Source of the DNA: Pseudomonadota bacterium
GTDB taxonomy: Bacteria > Pseudomonadota > Alphaproteobacteria > Caulobacterales > Caulobacteraceae
NCBI GenBank assembly: GCA_023451375.1
Contig: JAEXZS010000010.1
Coordinates: 1 to 64,000 of the forward strand
Reading direction: 5' to 3'
DNA length: 64,000 bases
Translations under genes and position numbers: made by a program
The notes under the pieces: generated by a model
Told to the model about the DNA's origin: nothing
Database searches by the model: none
The model's input: the letters and a program-made list of their open reading frames with translations, nothing else
Shown here: in pieces, positions 1 through 7,610 of the stretch
Layout: each line of letters begins with the position of its first letter
Numbering within the stretch: the first letter of the stretch is position 1

Positions 1-101
1 GCCTCGCGCGCGGCCTTCTCGGCGCGCGCCTGGGCGGCGGCGTCGTAGTCGAAGGCCTGGCCTTGGGCCTTGCGGGCGAGGATGCGGGCGGCGAGCGACA
101 T
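1..101 (-). CDS. Probable phage terminase small (endonuclease) subunit, gpM-like, 5' fragment
   Basis: Only the first 33 codons are in the window. The reading begins at an ATG (99-101, complement) with MSLAARILARKAQGQAF and continues as an Ala/Arg-rich helical segment off the left edge. The assignment is by position: in P2 the gene after capsid gpN is M, the small terminase subunit that cuts cos DNA. The visible residues are too few for recognition by sequence. The 47 bases separating it from the capsid gene and the shared strand fit one late operon O-N-M. Confidence 0.5.
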   Translation of the reverse strand, partial: MSLAARILARKAQGQAFDYDAAAQARAEKAARE

Positions 102-148
102 GGGCGGGACTCCTGATCAGGTCAGACGAAGGGCGGGTCGGGCGGCGA

Positions 149-1243
149 TCAGCCGCCCTCTTCCTCGGTCGGGCCGAACTGGATGTTCTCGATCAGGCAG
201 CCGAAGTCGTAGTCCTCGACCACGTAGTCCTCGTTCGAAGACTCGAAGGTGCGGACGCAGTTGAACGACGGGTCGTCCCACACGCGGCGGCGGTTCTTGC
301 CCTCCTGTTCGTAGAGCGACAGGTTGTCCAGGCGGGTCACGAAGATCGAGTTGGATGGGAAGTAGGGGACGGTGGCCGCCGCCTTGCCGCCAACGCGCTT
401 GGCCGACAGGATCAGGTCGGCCGCGTTCACTTCGGTCGGCTTGTTGTCGTTGTCGACCAGCGGGAAGAAGATGTCGTGGTGCAGTTCGTCGCCCAGGATG
501 ACGATCAGCTCGCCATCGCCGCGCGCCCAACTGGGCATCAGGTTGAAGATGGCATCCAGCACCAGGGCGTTGACGTTGCGATAGTCGCCCGCGCCGGTCG
601 GATCGATGATGATCTTGCCGACTTCAGTCTCGCCGGTGTCCAGCACGCGCTGACGCGCGCCGACGGCGGCGCTCGCCAGGCGGTACTTCTCCAGCCAGCC
701 GATGTTGACGTCCTGCAGCAGGGGATTGGCGACGCGGTCGGTCGTGGGCGCCGCGCTGGTGCCGTTCCAGCCGATGGTGATTCGGTCCAGCGACTTGCGG
801 GTCAGGATCTGCTGCGAGATGCGGCTTTCGAAGTCCGGGTACTTCGCCCACATGTCCAGCTTGCCGTAGCTCAGGTGGGTGTCGAAGTTGGTCTGACGGC
901 ACTCGTAGCCGTCGGTGTCGACGCCGCTGATGTCCACAGTCTGGCGCTTGGTGTTGCCGTTCGGGGTGGTCGCGGTGCGGCTGGCGATGGTGCCGGAGAC
1001 GCCCAGGCCGAGCTTCTCGCCCTTCATCTCGGTCACCGGCACGACGTTGATACGCGACAGGAAGGCGGAGTCTTCCTGCTGCTTGTCGATCAGGCGTTGC
1101 TGCACCGAGGGCTCGCCCTCGGCGAAGGACTCATGCGCGATCGAGAAGGTCGCGCCGCCCTGGACGGAAGCGACGTCGGCGCCGTTCAGCTCGGCCTGGT
1201 GCTCCAGGTAGTCGCGGAAGGCCTGGCGGGTGTTGTTGTCCAT
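149..1243 (-). CDS. Phage major capsid protein, P2 gpN family
   Basis: The 364-residue product matches the P2 family major capsid protein in length (P2 gpN is about 357) and style. It opens with MDNNTRQAFRDYL, has the early segment around FLSRINVVPV and G(E)KLGLGVSG, and a conserved centre near LDMWAKYPDF. In P2, gpN assembles with scaffold gpO into procapsids and is trimmed by it. The gene lies 57 bases downstream of the gpO-like gene on the same strand, as expected. The start is the first ATG, with only a weak purine-rich ribosome site. Confidence 0.93.
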   Translation of the reverse strand: MDNNTRQAFRDYLEHQAELNGADVASVQGGATFSIAHESFAEGEPSVQQRLIDKQQEDSAFLSRINVVPVTEMKGEKLGLGVSGTIASRTATTPNGNTKRQTVDISGVDTDGYECRQTNFDTHLSYGKLDMWAKYPDFESRISQQILTRKSLDRITIGWNGTSAAPTTDRVANPLLQDVNIGWLEKYRLASAAVGARQRVLDTGETEVGKIIIDPTGAGDYRNVNALVLDAIFNLMPSWARGDGELIVILGDELHHDIFFPLVDNDNKPTEVNAADLILSAKRVGGKAAATVPYFPSNSIFVTRLDNLSLYEQEGKNRRRVWDDPSFNCVRTFESSNEDYVVEDYDFGCLIENIQFGPTEEEGG

Positions 1244-1300
1244 CGGTGCGGGTTCCGGGTGTCAGAAGTCGGGAAGGGGACGGGGAGGCGTCGGATCGGG

Positions 1301-2179
1301 TCAGAAATCGGCGCGCTGGCGACCGCCCGAGGCGCCGGCGGCGGCGGGGCGGCTGCGGTGCTGCTGGTCGGGCGTCGTCTCCAGCTTCGACCGGAGGGTG
1401 GTCATGTCGCTGGCCAGTTGGTCGACCTTCGCCCGGTCTTCGGTGCGGTAGCGCTCCATCTGATCGGCGAACGCGGCCATGCCCTTGTTCAGTCCGTCCG
1501 TCAGCTCGGCGAAGGCGGCCGAGAAGTCCGGCGCCTGGTCGCCGCCCTGCTTGGGCGTGGCGATAGGCTCGGGCTTCTTCTCCTCGGTCTTGAGGCCGAA
1601 CTTCTTGGCGGCAGCCTCCAGGAAGGAGTCGAAGGTAAAGGCCTGATCGGCGGCCTTGGCGGCGGTGAAGTTGAAGCTGACGGCCTCGGCCGCGGTGATG
1701 ACGTTGTCGGCGTGCTGCTTACGGTCAGCGAACGGGTTCACCTTCGCCTTCGAGGCGAACTGCAGCATCTCGGTGCCAAGCGACGCCGGGCTGTCGGTCA
1801 CGGCCAGGCCAACCAGATAGGCCTGGCCCTTGCCGGCGAAGTTCGGGTTCACCTCGATCGAGGTGTAGAGTTTCTGGCGCTTGCGGTTCAGCTCGACCAA
1901 TTCGTCGGTGACGTCCAGCTGGGCGAAGAGCGCGCGCTTCGTCTCCTTCTTGCCGTTGAGCTCGATCTCGACGTCGTCGGCCTTCACCGCGATGACGTCG
2001 CCGTAGGAGTGGAAGGGCGCGTCGGCGGAATAGCCGCGGATGTGTTCCATGTTCACCCGGGCGCCGTAGGTCTCCGGATTGAAGTTGGTCGCCATCTCGT
2101 CGATCCAGCTGCGCTCGATCACGCGGCCGTCGGTCGTGGCGCCTTCGACGGCGACGCGGATGAAATCGGTCTTGGGCAT
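1301..2179 (-). CDS. Phage capsid scaffolding protein/serine protease, P2 gpO family
   Basis: The product has 292 residues (P2 gpO has 284). The N-terminal half is the maturation protease. The catalytic triad described for P2 gpO (Asp19, His48, Ser107) has clear counterparts at Asp17, His46 and Ser107, the serine sitting in YTSIEVNP. The C-terminal half (about 180-292) is Gln/Arg/Glu-rich and helical, as expected of the scaffold part. It is the first gene of the leftward capsid operon, facing the terminase gene across a 161-base spacer with a long palindrome. Confidence 0.93.
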   Translation of the reverse strand: MPKTDFIRVAVEGATTDGRVIERSWIDEMATNFNPETYGARVNMEHIRGYSADAPFHSYGDVIAVKADDVEIELNGKKETKRALFAQLDVTDELVELNRKRQKLYTSIEVNPNFAGKGQAYLVGLAVTDSPASLGTEMLQFASKAKVNPFADRKQHADNVITAAEAVSFNFTAAKAADQAFTFDSFLEAAAKKFGLKTEEKKPEPIATPKQGGDQAPDFSAAFAELTDGLNKGMAAFADQMERYRTEDRAKVDQLASDMTTLRSKLETTPDQQHRSRPAAAGASGGRQRADF

Positions 2180-2267
2180 GGGACGGCTGCTCTGGCTCGG
2201 CGGCGACCGGGGGCGGTCGGGGGAGAGCGCTCAGTCACGCCGGGAGGCCGTCTCGTCTCAACCTGAC

Positions 2268-2296
2268 CCTGTTGTCGTCGCGGCGACGACAACAGG
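2268..2296. promoter_or_regulatory. 14-bp perfect palindrome in the divergent gpO/gpP spacer
   Basis: The arms CCTGTTGTCGTCGC (2268-2281) and GCGACGACAACAGG (2283-2296) are exact inverted copies around one central G. They lie between the divergent capsid and packaging operons, the position of the P2 late promoters. The internal TGT and ACA elements are 13 bases apart, one more than the TGT-N12-ACA of P2 Ogr sites. A binding site for a late activator or repressor is an inference; the inverted repeat itself is directly visible. Confidence 0.6.
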
Positions 2297-2340
2297 CGCG
2301 CGGCGGGAGGCGGGCGCACGCGCGGTTAGCGTCGCGCCGG

Positions 2341-4248
2341 ATGCGCCAGCGACCGAAGACAGACCTGAAAACGGAGACCGACGCCCCCGACGATATCGGG
2401 GCGGTCATCGCCTCGTGCGCCGCGTTCGGGTTCCCGGTGGCGCCCAACATCGACCATCGGCGCGCGGCGAAGTTCCTCTATTGGGCCGCCTGGCGGCTGT
2501 GCGACATCGCTGAGCTGATGGGCCTGCCCGAGGGGACGCTGGCCAGCTGGAAGAGCCGCGACGCCTGGGACAAGGCCACCCCGCTCGAGAAGATGGAGGG
2601 CTGCACCGAGGCCCGCTATGTCCAGCTGATCTTCAAGCAGGGCAAGACCGGAGCCGACTACAAGGAGATCGATCTGCTCGGCCGCCAGGCCGAACGGTTC
2701 GCGCGCGTTCGCCGCTACGAGCAACCGGGCGGCAATGAGGGCGACCTAAACCCGAAGGTTGAGGCGCGAAACGCCGGCGGCAAGAAGAAGCAGCGGCGCA
2801 ACGTCATCACCGCCGAGATGACGGCCGTCCTGAAGCAGCGCTTCCTGGACGAGCTGTTCGTCTATCAGGAGGGTTGGTACGACAGCTCGTCCCTCCGGAC
2901 GCGGGCGATCCTGAAGAGCCGCCAGATCGGCGCGACCTGGTACTTCGCGCGGGAAGCCCTGATCGACGCCCTCGAGACCGGGCGGAACCAGATCTTCCTG
3001 TCGGCCTCCAAGAGCCAGGCCCACGTTTTCCGAGAGTATATCCGCGCCTTCGTGCTTGAGACCGTCGGCGTCGACCTGACCGGCGATCCGATCATCATCG
3101 ACCGGGGCGAGGACGAGACAGGCACGGTGCTCGAGCAGCCGACGCTCTACTTCCTCGGCACCAACGCCCGCACGGCGCAGGGCTATCACGGCAATTTCTA
3201 CTTCGACGAGTTCTTCTGGGTGTACGGCTTCGCCCAGCTGAACAAGGTCGCCAGCGGCATGGCGATGCACAAGAAGTGGCGCAAAACCTACTTCAGCACG
3301 CCGTCCTCGATCACTCACGAGGCGCACGGCTGGTGGTCGGGTGACGACTGGAACCGCCGGCGGCCCAAGGGCGAGAAGCGCGAGTTCGACACCAGCTGGA
3401 AGGCCACGAAGGACGGCCTGCTGCTGCCTGACCGCATCTGGCGTCAGACGGTGACTATCCAGGACGCGGCCGCCAAGGGCTGCGACCTGTTCGACCTGGA
3501 GGAGCTGAAGCAGGAGTACTCGTCGGCCGACTACGCCAACCTGCTGATGTGCGAGTTCGTCGACGACACCCTGTCGGTGTTCCCGATGCGCCTGCTGCAG
3601 ACGTGCCAGGTCGACGAATGGGATGCGTGGCGCGACATCGACTGGGCCAAGATGGCGCTCGGCGTCGGCCGCCCCTACGCCGGCGAGGTTTGGCTGTCCT
3701 ATGACCCGAACGGCGACGGGGAGAACGCCGACGGCGCCGGCCTGGTGCTGGTCGCGCCGCCGATCAATCCGGGAGAGGGCAAGTTCCGGATCATCCACAA
3801 GGAGCAGTTCAAGGGGTCGAAGTTCGCCGACCAGGCGCAGCGGATCTTCGACCTGGGCGATCGCTTCAACGTCACGAAGATCGACATCGATGAAACCGGC
3901 ATCGGCAAGGCGGTGCTACAGCTGGTGCAGCAGCGCCGACCAGAGGCGCGCGGTCATCGATACGACCCCGCGGTGAAGACGCGGATGGTGCTGAAGACGC
4001 TCGACGTGATCGGCCGCGGCCGCCTGGAATATCCAATCGGCTGGACGGACCTGACCGGGGCGATGATGTCGATCCGGCGCGCCCTGACCGGATCCGGCCG
4101 GCACATGACCTATGAAGCGCCGCGCCAGAAGGGCACCGGCCACGCAGACTTGGCGTGGGCGACCTTCCAGGCCCTGGACAACGAGCCGCTGGAGGCCGCG
4201 ATCGGCGGCGGCGCCACTTCGACCGTGAGGATTTTCTACGATGACTAG
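2341..4248 (+). CDS. Phage terminase large subunit (packaging ATPase/nuclease), P2 gpP family
   Basis: This is the motor that pumps and cuts phage DNA. From the ATG at 2341 it has 635 residues (P2 gpP has 590). An N-terminal helix-turn-helix-like part (about 49-75, CDIAELMGLPEGTLASWK) precedes the ATPase. The Walker A-like motif KSRQIGATW spans 192-200 and the Walker B acid pair is Asp289-Glu290 in YFDEFFW. The RNase H-like nuclease acids are Asp455 (SYDPNGDG), a DIDETG motif near 515, and Asp603 (GHADLAWA). An in-frame TTG at 2272 would place the start inside the palindrome and is less likely. The end overlaps the portal gene by 8 bases. Confidence 0.94.
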   Translation: MRQRPKTDLKTETDAPDDIGAVIASCAAFGFPVAPNIDHRRAAKFLYWAAWRLCDIAELMGLPEGTLASWKSRDAWDKATPLEKMEGCTEARYVQLIFKQGKTGADYKEIDLLGRQAERFARVRRYEQPGGNEGDLNPKVEARNAGGKKKQRRNVITAEMTAVLKQRFLDELFVYQEGWYDSSSLRTRAILKSRQIGATWYFAREALIDALETGRNQIFLSASKSQAHVFREYIRAFVLETVGVDLTGDPIIIDRGEDETGTVLEQPTLYFLGTNARTAQGYHGNFYFDEFFWVYGFAQLNKVASGMAMHKKWRKTYFSTPSSITHEAHGWWSGDDWNRRRPKGEKREFDTSWKATKDGLLLPDRIWRQTVTIQDAAAKGCDLFDLEELKQEYSSADYANLLMCEFVDDTLSVFPMRLLQTCQVDEWDAWRDIDWAKMALGVGRPYAGEVWLSYDPNGDGENADGAGLVLVAPPINPGEGKFRIIHKEQFKGSKFADQAQRIFDLGDRFNVTKIDIDETGIGKAVLQLVQQRRPEARGHRYDPAVKTRMVLKTLDVIGRGRLEYPIGWTDLTGAMMSIRRALTGSGRHMTYEAPRQKGTGHADLAWATFQALDNEPLEAAIGGGATSTVRIFYDD

Positions 4249-5311
4249 CTCGCGCGCCCGGGCTCTGGCCCGCACCCGCTTCGCCGCGCCCGCGATCGAG
4301 GGCGAGGTCCTGCCGGCGACGTCCTCGGCCGACGGCGGCGTCAAGGCGTTCAGCTTTGGCGCGCCCGAGCCGGTCATGAGCAGGCGCGAGTTCATCGACA
4401 ACCTGGACTGCTGGCACAACGGACGCTGGTACTCGCCGCCCATATCGATGCAGGCCCTGACGCGCGCGGCGCACGTGAGCCCGCACCACGCCAGCGCAAT
4501 CCAGGTGAAAATCAACCACCTGATCCGCGACTTCATCCCGCACCCGATGCTGGATCTCGCCACCTTCGAGGCCCTAGTCTTGGACTACCTCTCGCTGGCC
4601 AACGGCTACGTCGAGCGGGTTCCGAACCGCCTGGGCGGCACAGCGAAGCTGCGGCGGTCGCTGGCGAAGTACACTCGGCGCGGCCTGGTCGACGGCGAGT
4701 TCTATTTCGTCCAGAAGCACGGTCAGGAGCACCCGTTCGAGCCCGGGTCAGTTCTGCAGCTCATGCCGCCCGGCCTGGACCAGGAGATCTACGGCATCCC
4801 GCAGTACCTGAGCGCGATGCAGTCGGCCTTCCTGAACGAGGCGGCCGTGCTGTTCCGCCGGCGGTACTATCTCAACGGCAGCCACGCCGGCTTCATCATG
4901 TACATCAACGAGGCGGGGCTGAAGCAGACCGACAGCGAGGCGATCCAGGCGGCGCTGGAGAAGTCCAAGGGCGTCGGGAACTTCAAGAACCTGTTCCTGC
5001 ACATCCCCGGCGGCAAGGAGAAGGGCGTCCAGCTAATCCACCCGGGCGAAGCCGCGGCCAAGGATGAGTTCCTGGGCATCAAGAACACGACGCGTGACGA
5101 CATCCTGGCGGCGCACCGCGTGCCGCCCCAGCTGCTGGGTGTGGTGCCGGCGAATGCCGGGGGCTTCGGGGACGCGGCGACGGCCTCCGAGGTGTTCTAC
5201 GAAAACGAGATCCAGCCGCTGCAGCGCCGGTTTCTGCCGATCAACGACTGGATCGGAGAGGAGGTGGTGCGGTTCCGCGAGCGCGCGCCGGCGGCAAAGC
5301 CGTCCTCGTGA
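4241..5311 (+). CDS. Phage portal protein, P2 gpQ family
   Basis: The product has 356 residues (P2 gpQ has 344) and forms the dodecameric ring through which DNA enters the capsid. Family features include FSFGAPEPV near the N-terminus, the CWHNGRWYSPP segment, the RRRYYLNGSHAGFI centre and the C-terminal AHRVPPQLLGVVP-N-GGFGD motif that marks phage portals. Translation is probably coupled to the terminase gene through the 8-base overlap. It is the last recognisable structural gene before the prophage end. Confidence 0.94.
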   Translation: MTSSRARALARTRFAAPAIEGEVLPATSSADGGVKAFSFGAPEPVMSRREFIDNLDCWHNGRWYSPPISMQALTRAAHVSPHHASAIQVKINHLIRDFIPHPMLDLATFEALVLDYLSLANGYVERVPNRLGGTAKLRRSLAKYTRRGLVDGEFYFVQKHGQEHPFEPGSVLQLMPPGLDQEIYGIPQYLSAMQSAFLNEAAVLFRRRYYLNGSHAGFIMYINEAGLKQTDSEAIQAALEKSKGVGNFKNLFLHIPGGKEKGVQLIHPGEAAAKDEFLGIKNTTRDDILAAHRVPPQLLGVVPANAGGFGDAATASEVFYENEIQPLQRRFLPINDWIGEEVVRFRERAPAAKPSS

Positions 5312-5312
5312 G

Positions 5313-5486
5313 TCACTGCTCCGGTAGGCTGGGCCGATATCCCGTCTGGACCTCCACCATAAGCCGGATCGCCTCGGGACGGCTGATGTTATGCGGGTGC
5401 TTGGCGATCCAGTCGTCAAGGCGCTGAAGCAGTTCGGGCGGGAACTTCACCAGTACGCCGGTGGAGCCAATCGGGGGGCGCCCCAT
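5313..5486 (-). CDS. Small ribbon-helix-helix DNA-binding protein
   Basis: The 57-residue product begins MGRPPIGSTGVLVKFPPELL. The STGVLVKF beta strand followed by two helices (LLQRLDDWIAKH and SRPEAIRLMVEVQ) is the Arc/MetJ/CopG ribbon-helix-helix fold, which binds DNA as a dimer through the strand. The start at 5484-5486 is preferred because the domain begins there and the upstream DNA carries paired palindromes. It is transcribed toward the portal gene, and the two stop regions nearly touch. Its target is probably its own promoter (inference); it might act as a phage repressor. Confidence 0.75.
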   Translation of the reverse strand: MGRPPIGSTGVLVKFPPELLQRLDDWIAKHPHNISRPEAIRLMVEVQTGYRPSLPEQ

Positions 5487-5490
5487 GTTT

Positions 5491-5536
5491 CGGATATCCG
5501 TTATTGACTGAAGATGGAGTTCCGGATATCCGTTAT
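5491..5536. promoter_or_regulatory. Paired palindromic operator candidates of the RHH gene
   Basis: The 14-mer CGGATATCCGTTAT occurs twice in direct orientation, at 5491-5504 and 5523-5536. Each copy holds the perfect palindrome CGGATATCCG. The copies are 32 bases apart, about three helical turns, so dimers would sit on one face of the DNA. The first begins 4 bases upstream of the RHH start codon. Ribbon-helix-helix proteins typically bind such tandem palindromes and repress themselves. Confidence 0.7.
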
Positions 5537-5540
5537 GACA

Positions 5541-5572
5541 GCCCAAGGCAAGGCGGCAACCTCGCCTTGGGC
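5541..5572. repeat. Strong stem-loop upstream of the RHH gene
   Basis: The arms at 5541-5553 (GCCCAAGGCAAGG) and 5560-5572 (CCTCGCCTTGGGC) pair over 13 positions with one mismatch around a CGGCAA loop. There is no T-run on either side, so a classical intrinsic terminator is not supported. It lies between the RHH operators and the rightward small gene at 5605, where it could insulate the two transcription units. Confidence 0.55.
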
Positions 5573-5604
5573 CTAACCTGAACCTACGATCAGCGGAGAT
5601 CGAA

Positions 5605-5814
5605 ATGGCCCAAGCTGAAACGAAGCTTAGCACGCGACGCGGCCTTATAGGGACCATGTTGCTCGCGCCCGTAGCGGCGTCCGCAGCGCCCTCATTGGCC
5701 GGCCCCGCCCAAACTACGCTGCCCGAACTTCCGGATGGCTACATCTGGGTCGCCGTGCTGGAGCAGCCTTGGAATGCGCTTATCTCCGCCGCACAGGGGC
5801 TCCACCACTCGTGA
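5605..5814 (+). CDS. Small putative exported protein of the prophage
   Basis: The 69-residue product has no recognised family. A twin arginine (STRRGLIG) precedes a hydrophobic stretch ending at ASAAPSLA, so it looks like a secreted or Tat-type signal followed by only about 37 residues. A GGAG sits 6 bases upstream of the ATG, supporting real translation. Its TGA lies next to the start of the HNH gene, suggesting coupling. A truncated remnant of a longer exported protein cannot be excluded. Confidence 0.5.
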   Translation: MAQAETKLSTRRGLIGTMLLAPVAASAAPSLAGPAQTTLPELPDGYIWVAVLEQPWNALISAAQGLHHS

Positions 5815-5816
5815 GG

Positions 5817-6305
5817 ATGCGCGGCTCCGCTCGGCGAGGCGAACGCTTCGGCCGGCTAACAGCTCTTGGCGCGGCCGGGGTTTCACCATCCCGAAGAACG
5901 CTGTGGCTGATGGCCTGCGACTGCGGATCGGTGAAAGAGGTTGTCCTCTCAGACGCTCGGCGAGGCAGCGTTGTTAGCTGCGGTTGCCGATGGTCTGAAA
6001 TCAAGGCGGGACGGGCGATACATGGTCATATGGGCGGACGACGCGCGTCGCGGACTTACGGCTCATGGCAGGCTGCGATCGCGCGCTGCGAAAACGAGAA
6101 GAGCCCGAGCTGGCAGTGGTATGGCGCGAAGGGGATCAAGGTCTGTGATCGGTGGCGCGAGAGCTTTGAGACGTTCCTCCGCGACATGGGGGAACGACCG
6201 GTGGGGCATACTCTAGACCGGATCGACCCAGCAGGTGACTATGAGCCTGGGAACTGCAGGTGGGCCACGCCGAAGGAACAGCGCGCGAACCGACGCCGCC
6301 AGTGA
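5817..6305 (+). CDS. HNH homing-type endonuclease
   Basis: From ATG 5817 the product has 162 residues; an in-frame GTG at 5811 is equally possible. The N-terminal part GERFGRLTALG leads into a zinc-binding pattern with Cys34-x-Cys36 and Cys55-x-Cys57. The C-terminal half has WYGAKGIKVCDRW and the signature LDRIDPAGDYEPGNCRWAT of phage-borne HNH/homing endonucleases. Such genes are free-riding mobile elements in phage genomes. Its start overlaps the stop of the preceding small gene. It is not needed for packaging as far as the sequence shows. Confidence 0.85.
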   Translation: MRGSARRGERFGRLTALGAAGVSPSRRTLWLMACDCGSVKEVVLSDARRGSVVSCGCRWSEIKAGRAIHGHMGGRRASRTYGSWQAAIARCENEKSPSWQWYGAKGIKVCDRWRESFETFLRDMGERPVGHTLDRIDPAGDYEPGNCRWATPKEQRANRRRQ

Positions 6306-6380
6306 GGTGATCATCACCGGCGGCGGAACCTGATTGCTCCCGACCAGTTTGACTGGCGCGCCGTCCCCCCGCGGCGCCTA

Positions 6381-6422
6381 GCGGCCCGGCCTTCATCCCT
6401 CCTACAGCCCAGGCCGGGCCGC
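6381..6422. repeat. Perfect 12-bp inverted repeat
   Basis: GCGGCCCGGCCT at 6381-6392 is the exact reverse complement of AGGCCGGGCCGC at 6411-6422, with an 18-base loop. The stem is almost all G/C. No T-run follows, so it is not a standard terminator. It sits 76 bases after the HNH stop codon. Confidence 0.6.
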
Positions 6423-6456
6423 TCCTAAGGGCTGCACCCCCACCCGCGTGAACAAA

Positions 6457-6493
6457 CAGGGTCCAACGCGCACTCAAGCGCGCGTGGACCCTG
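6457..6493. repeat. Long hairpin with a bulged base
   Basis: CAGGGTCCA (6457-6465) pairs with TGGACCCTG (6485-6493). After one bulged A the pairing continues for five more G/C pairs (6467-6471 with 6480-6484). The loop is about eight bases. It lies 222 bases downstream of the stop of the leftward gene 6715-7335 and could end that transcript, although no T-run is present. Confidence 0.55.
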
Positions 6494-6714
6494 TCGCACG
6501 TCGATCGACCGCCCATCGGGACCCCTGCCCAGGCCCTCGGCGGCGCCCCTGCCCACCTCGACCTGGAGCGCCGCGCTTTTCCCCCCGCCTCGCCCGCGGG
6601 CTTTTCGTGTCGGATTCTGTGCACTGGCAGCTCTCCGCCGACGCCCGGCCGAGCCGGGCTGACCGGAGCGACGCGGACAGGTCCTGAGCTTGCGAATTCT
6701 TGCGCCCAAGCGCG

Positions 6715-7335
6715 TTACGGGATGACGCGGGGTGCAACGGCAATCAGAGCCGTCCGTAGGTTGGCCAGCACACGATCAGCTGCCGCATAGGTCGACGCCT
6801 CATCGTCTCCCCAAGCCCAGAAATTGAAAACGAAGCACTGGCCCTCTGGCTGCTCGGCCGCTGCGGCGAGTTCGGTGAACAGGTGGGGCCAACGCGAGAC
6901 GCCGATGCAGCCGTCGGTGAAATCAGGGTCGGTCTCGTGAAGCATCGCAATCACCTGTGCGGTGAAACGCGCCACTACATCATCGTCGCAGTTCAGCCGA
7001 AGATTCCGGAACAGGAAGGTGACGCGGCCGGCAAGCTCCAACGGTCGCGGGTTCACGTCCAGAGACTGGTTTGGTTTGACGGGCCGCAGGCCGAAGTCGT
7101 TTGTCTCATATGGCTGGCCCTCGCTGTTCGCCCAGCTGAGTAGGTCAACTACGCTGCGCGAGATCGCCGTCTCCTCCAGACCCCGCAAATCCTCGAGCGT
7201 CTCGAGGATCTGATCGGGATTGGCTTTGAAGTCGACATACCGGCCATCGTCGGTGTGCTGGGTCGTGGTCCAAGGATGGTATCGGCCTGAGCGCTGCTGC
7301 TCCGCTTCCATGTCTCGCTCGTGGTAGGCCAGCAT
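6715..7335 (-). CDS. Unknown protein at the prophage end
   Basis: From the ATG at 7333-7335 the product has 206 residues; a TTG nine bases upstream is less likely because GCGGAG is well spaced only for the ATG. I do not recognise a family. The protein is soluble, acidic and Trp-rich, with NFWAWGDDE near residue 180 and a helical C-terminus (AADRVLANLRTALIAV). There is no signal peptide or membrane segment. It lies 0.4 kb from the attachment site on the strand facing into the phage, the usual place for lysogenic cargo such as exclusion or defence genes. That role is inference only. Confidence 0.6.
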   Translation of the reverse strand: MLAYHERDMEAEQQRSGRYHPWTTTQHTDDGRYVDFKANPDQILETLEDLRGLEETAISRSVVDLLSWANSEGQPYETNDFGLRPVKPNQSLDVNPRPLELAGRVTFLFRNLRLNCDDDVVARFTAQVIAMLHETDPDFTDGCIGVSRWPHLFTELAAAAEQPEGQCFVFNFWAWGDDEASTYAAADRVLANLRTALIAVAPRVIP

Positions 7336-7406
7336 CAGTACCAACTCCGCTCATCCAGGCATCCGCCATCTTAGGTGAACTAGGATGTCGGCAGTTCGCG
7401 AGCCCA

Positions 7407-7610
7407 TCAATAGCCGCGCTTCAGCATCTCGGCCGTGGCCTGGTGGCTCAGGTCAAAGAACGCTTCCAAGAGCGCCGACGCCTCCGCCCGACAAGCAGTC
7501 ATGCCGGTTTCGTCGTCCGTCACAGCCCATCCCGAAAATTCGCTCATCTTGGCCAGGAGGCGACCTTGTGTGCCGGCGACACGCCGCTCTAGATCTGTCA
7601 GCTGCTTCAC
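7407..7610 (-). CDS. Small unknown protein next to the attachment site
   Basis: The 67-residue product starts at a GTG (7608-7610) eight bases after a perfect AGGAG. It reads as two or three helices (KQLTDLERRVAGTQGRLLAKM, then ALLEAFFDLSHQATAEMLKRGY) with an acidic linker. No family is recognised. The reading frame stays open upstream into unrelated DNA, so the ribosome site decides the start. It is the outermost gene of the prophage, 124 bases from the tRNA-Val fragment, and is followed on the same strand by the unknown gene at 6715-7335. Confidence 0.6.
   Translation of the reverse strand: MKQLTDLERRVAGTQGRLLAKMSEFSGWAVTDDETGMTACRAEASALLEAFFDLSHQATAEMLKRGY

Larger units (their letters stand above)
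6306..6714. other. 409-base non-coding stretch with two strong hairpins
   Basis: No convincing gene is visible here on either strand; open frames are GC-driven and lack ribosome sites. The stretch holds a perfect 12-bp inverted repeat at 6381-6422 and a long hairpin at 6457-6493. It lies between the HNH gene and the leftward unknown gene ending at 6715. It could hold a small RNA, transcription stops for both sides, or scars of lost phage genes. Confidence 0.6.

Noticed and set aside
476..2266. 596-codon rightward open frame opposite the capsid and scaffold genes
   Set aside because: It is antisense to two clear phage genes, rich in Gly/Val/Arg/Leu without any domain, and is typical of GC-rich shadow frames.
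2268..2296. A canonical P2 Ogr site (TGT-N12-ACA)
   Set aside because: The symmetric TGT and ACA are separated by 13 bases, so the exact Ogr pattern is not met.
2272..2340. TTG at 2272 as the terminase start
   Set aside because: It lies inside the palindrome and adds 23 Arg-rich residues without homology; ATG 2341 is preferred.
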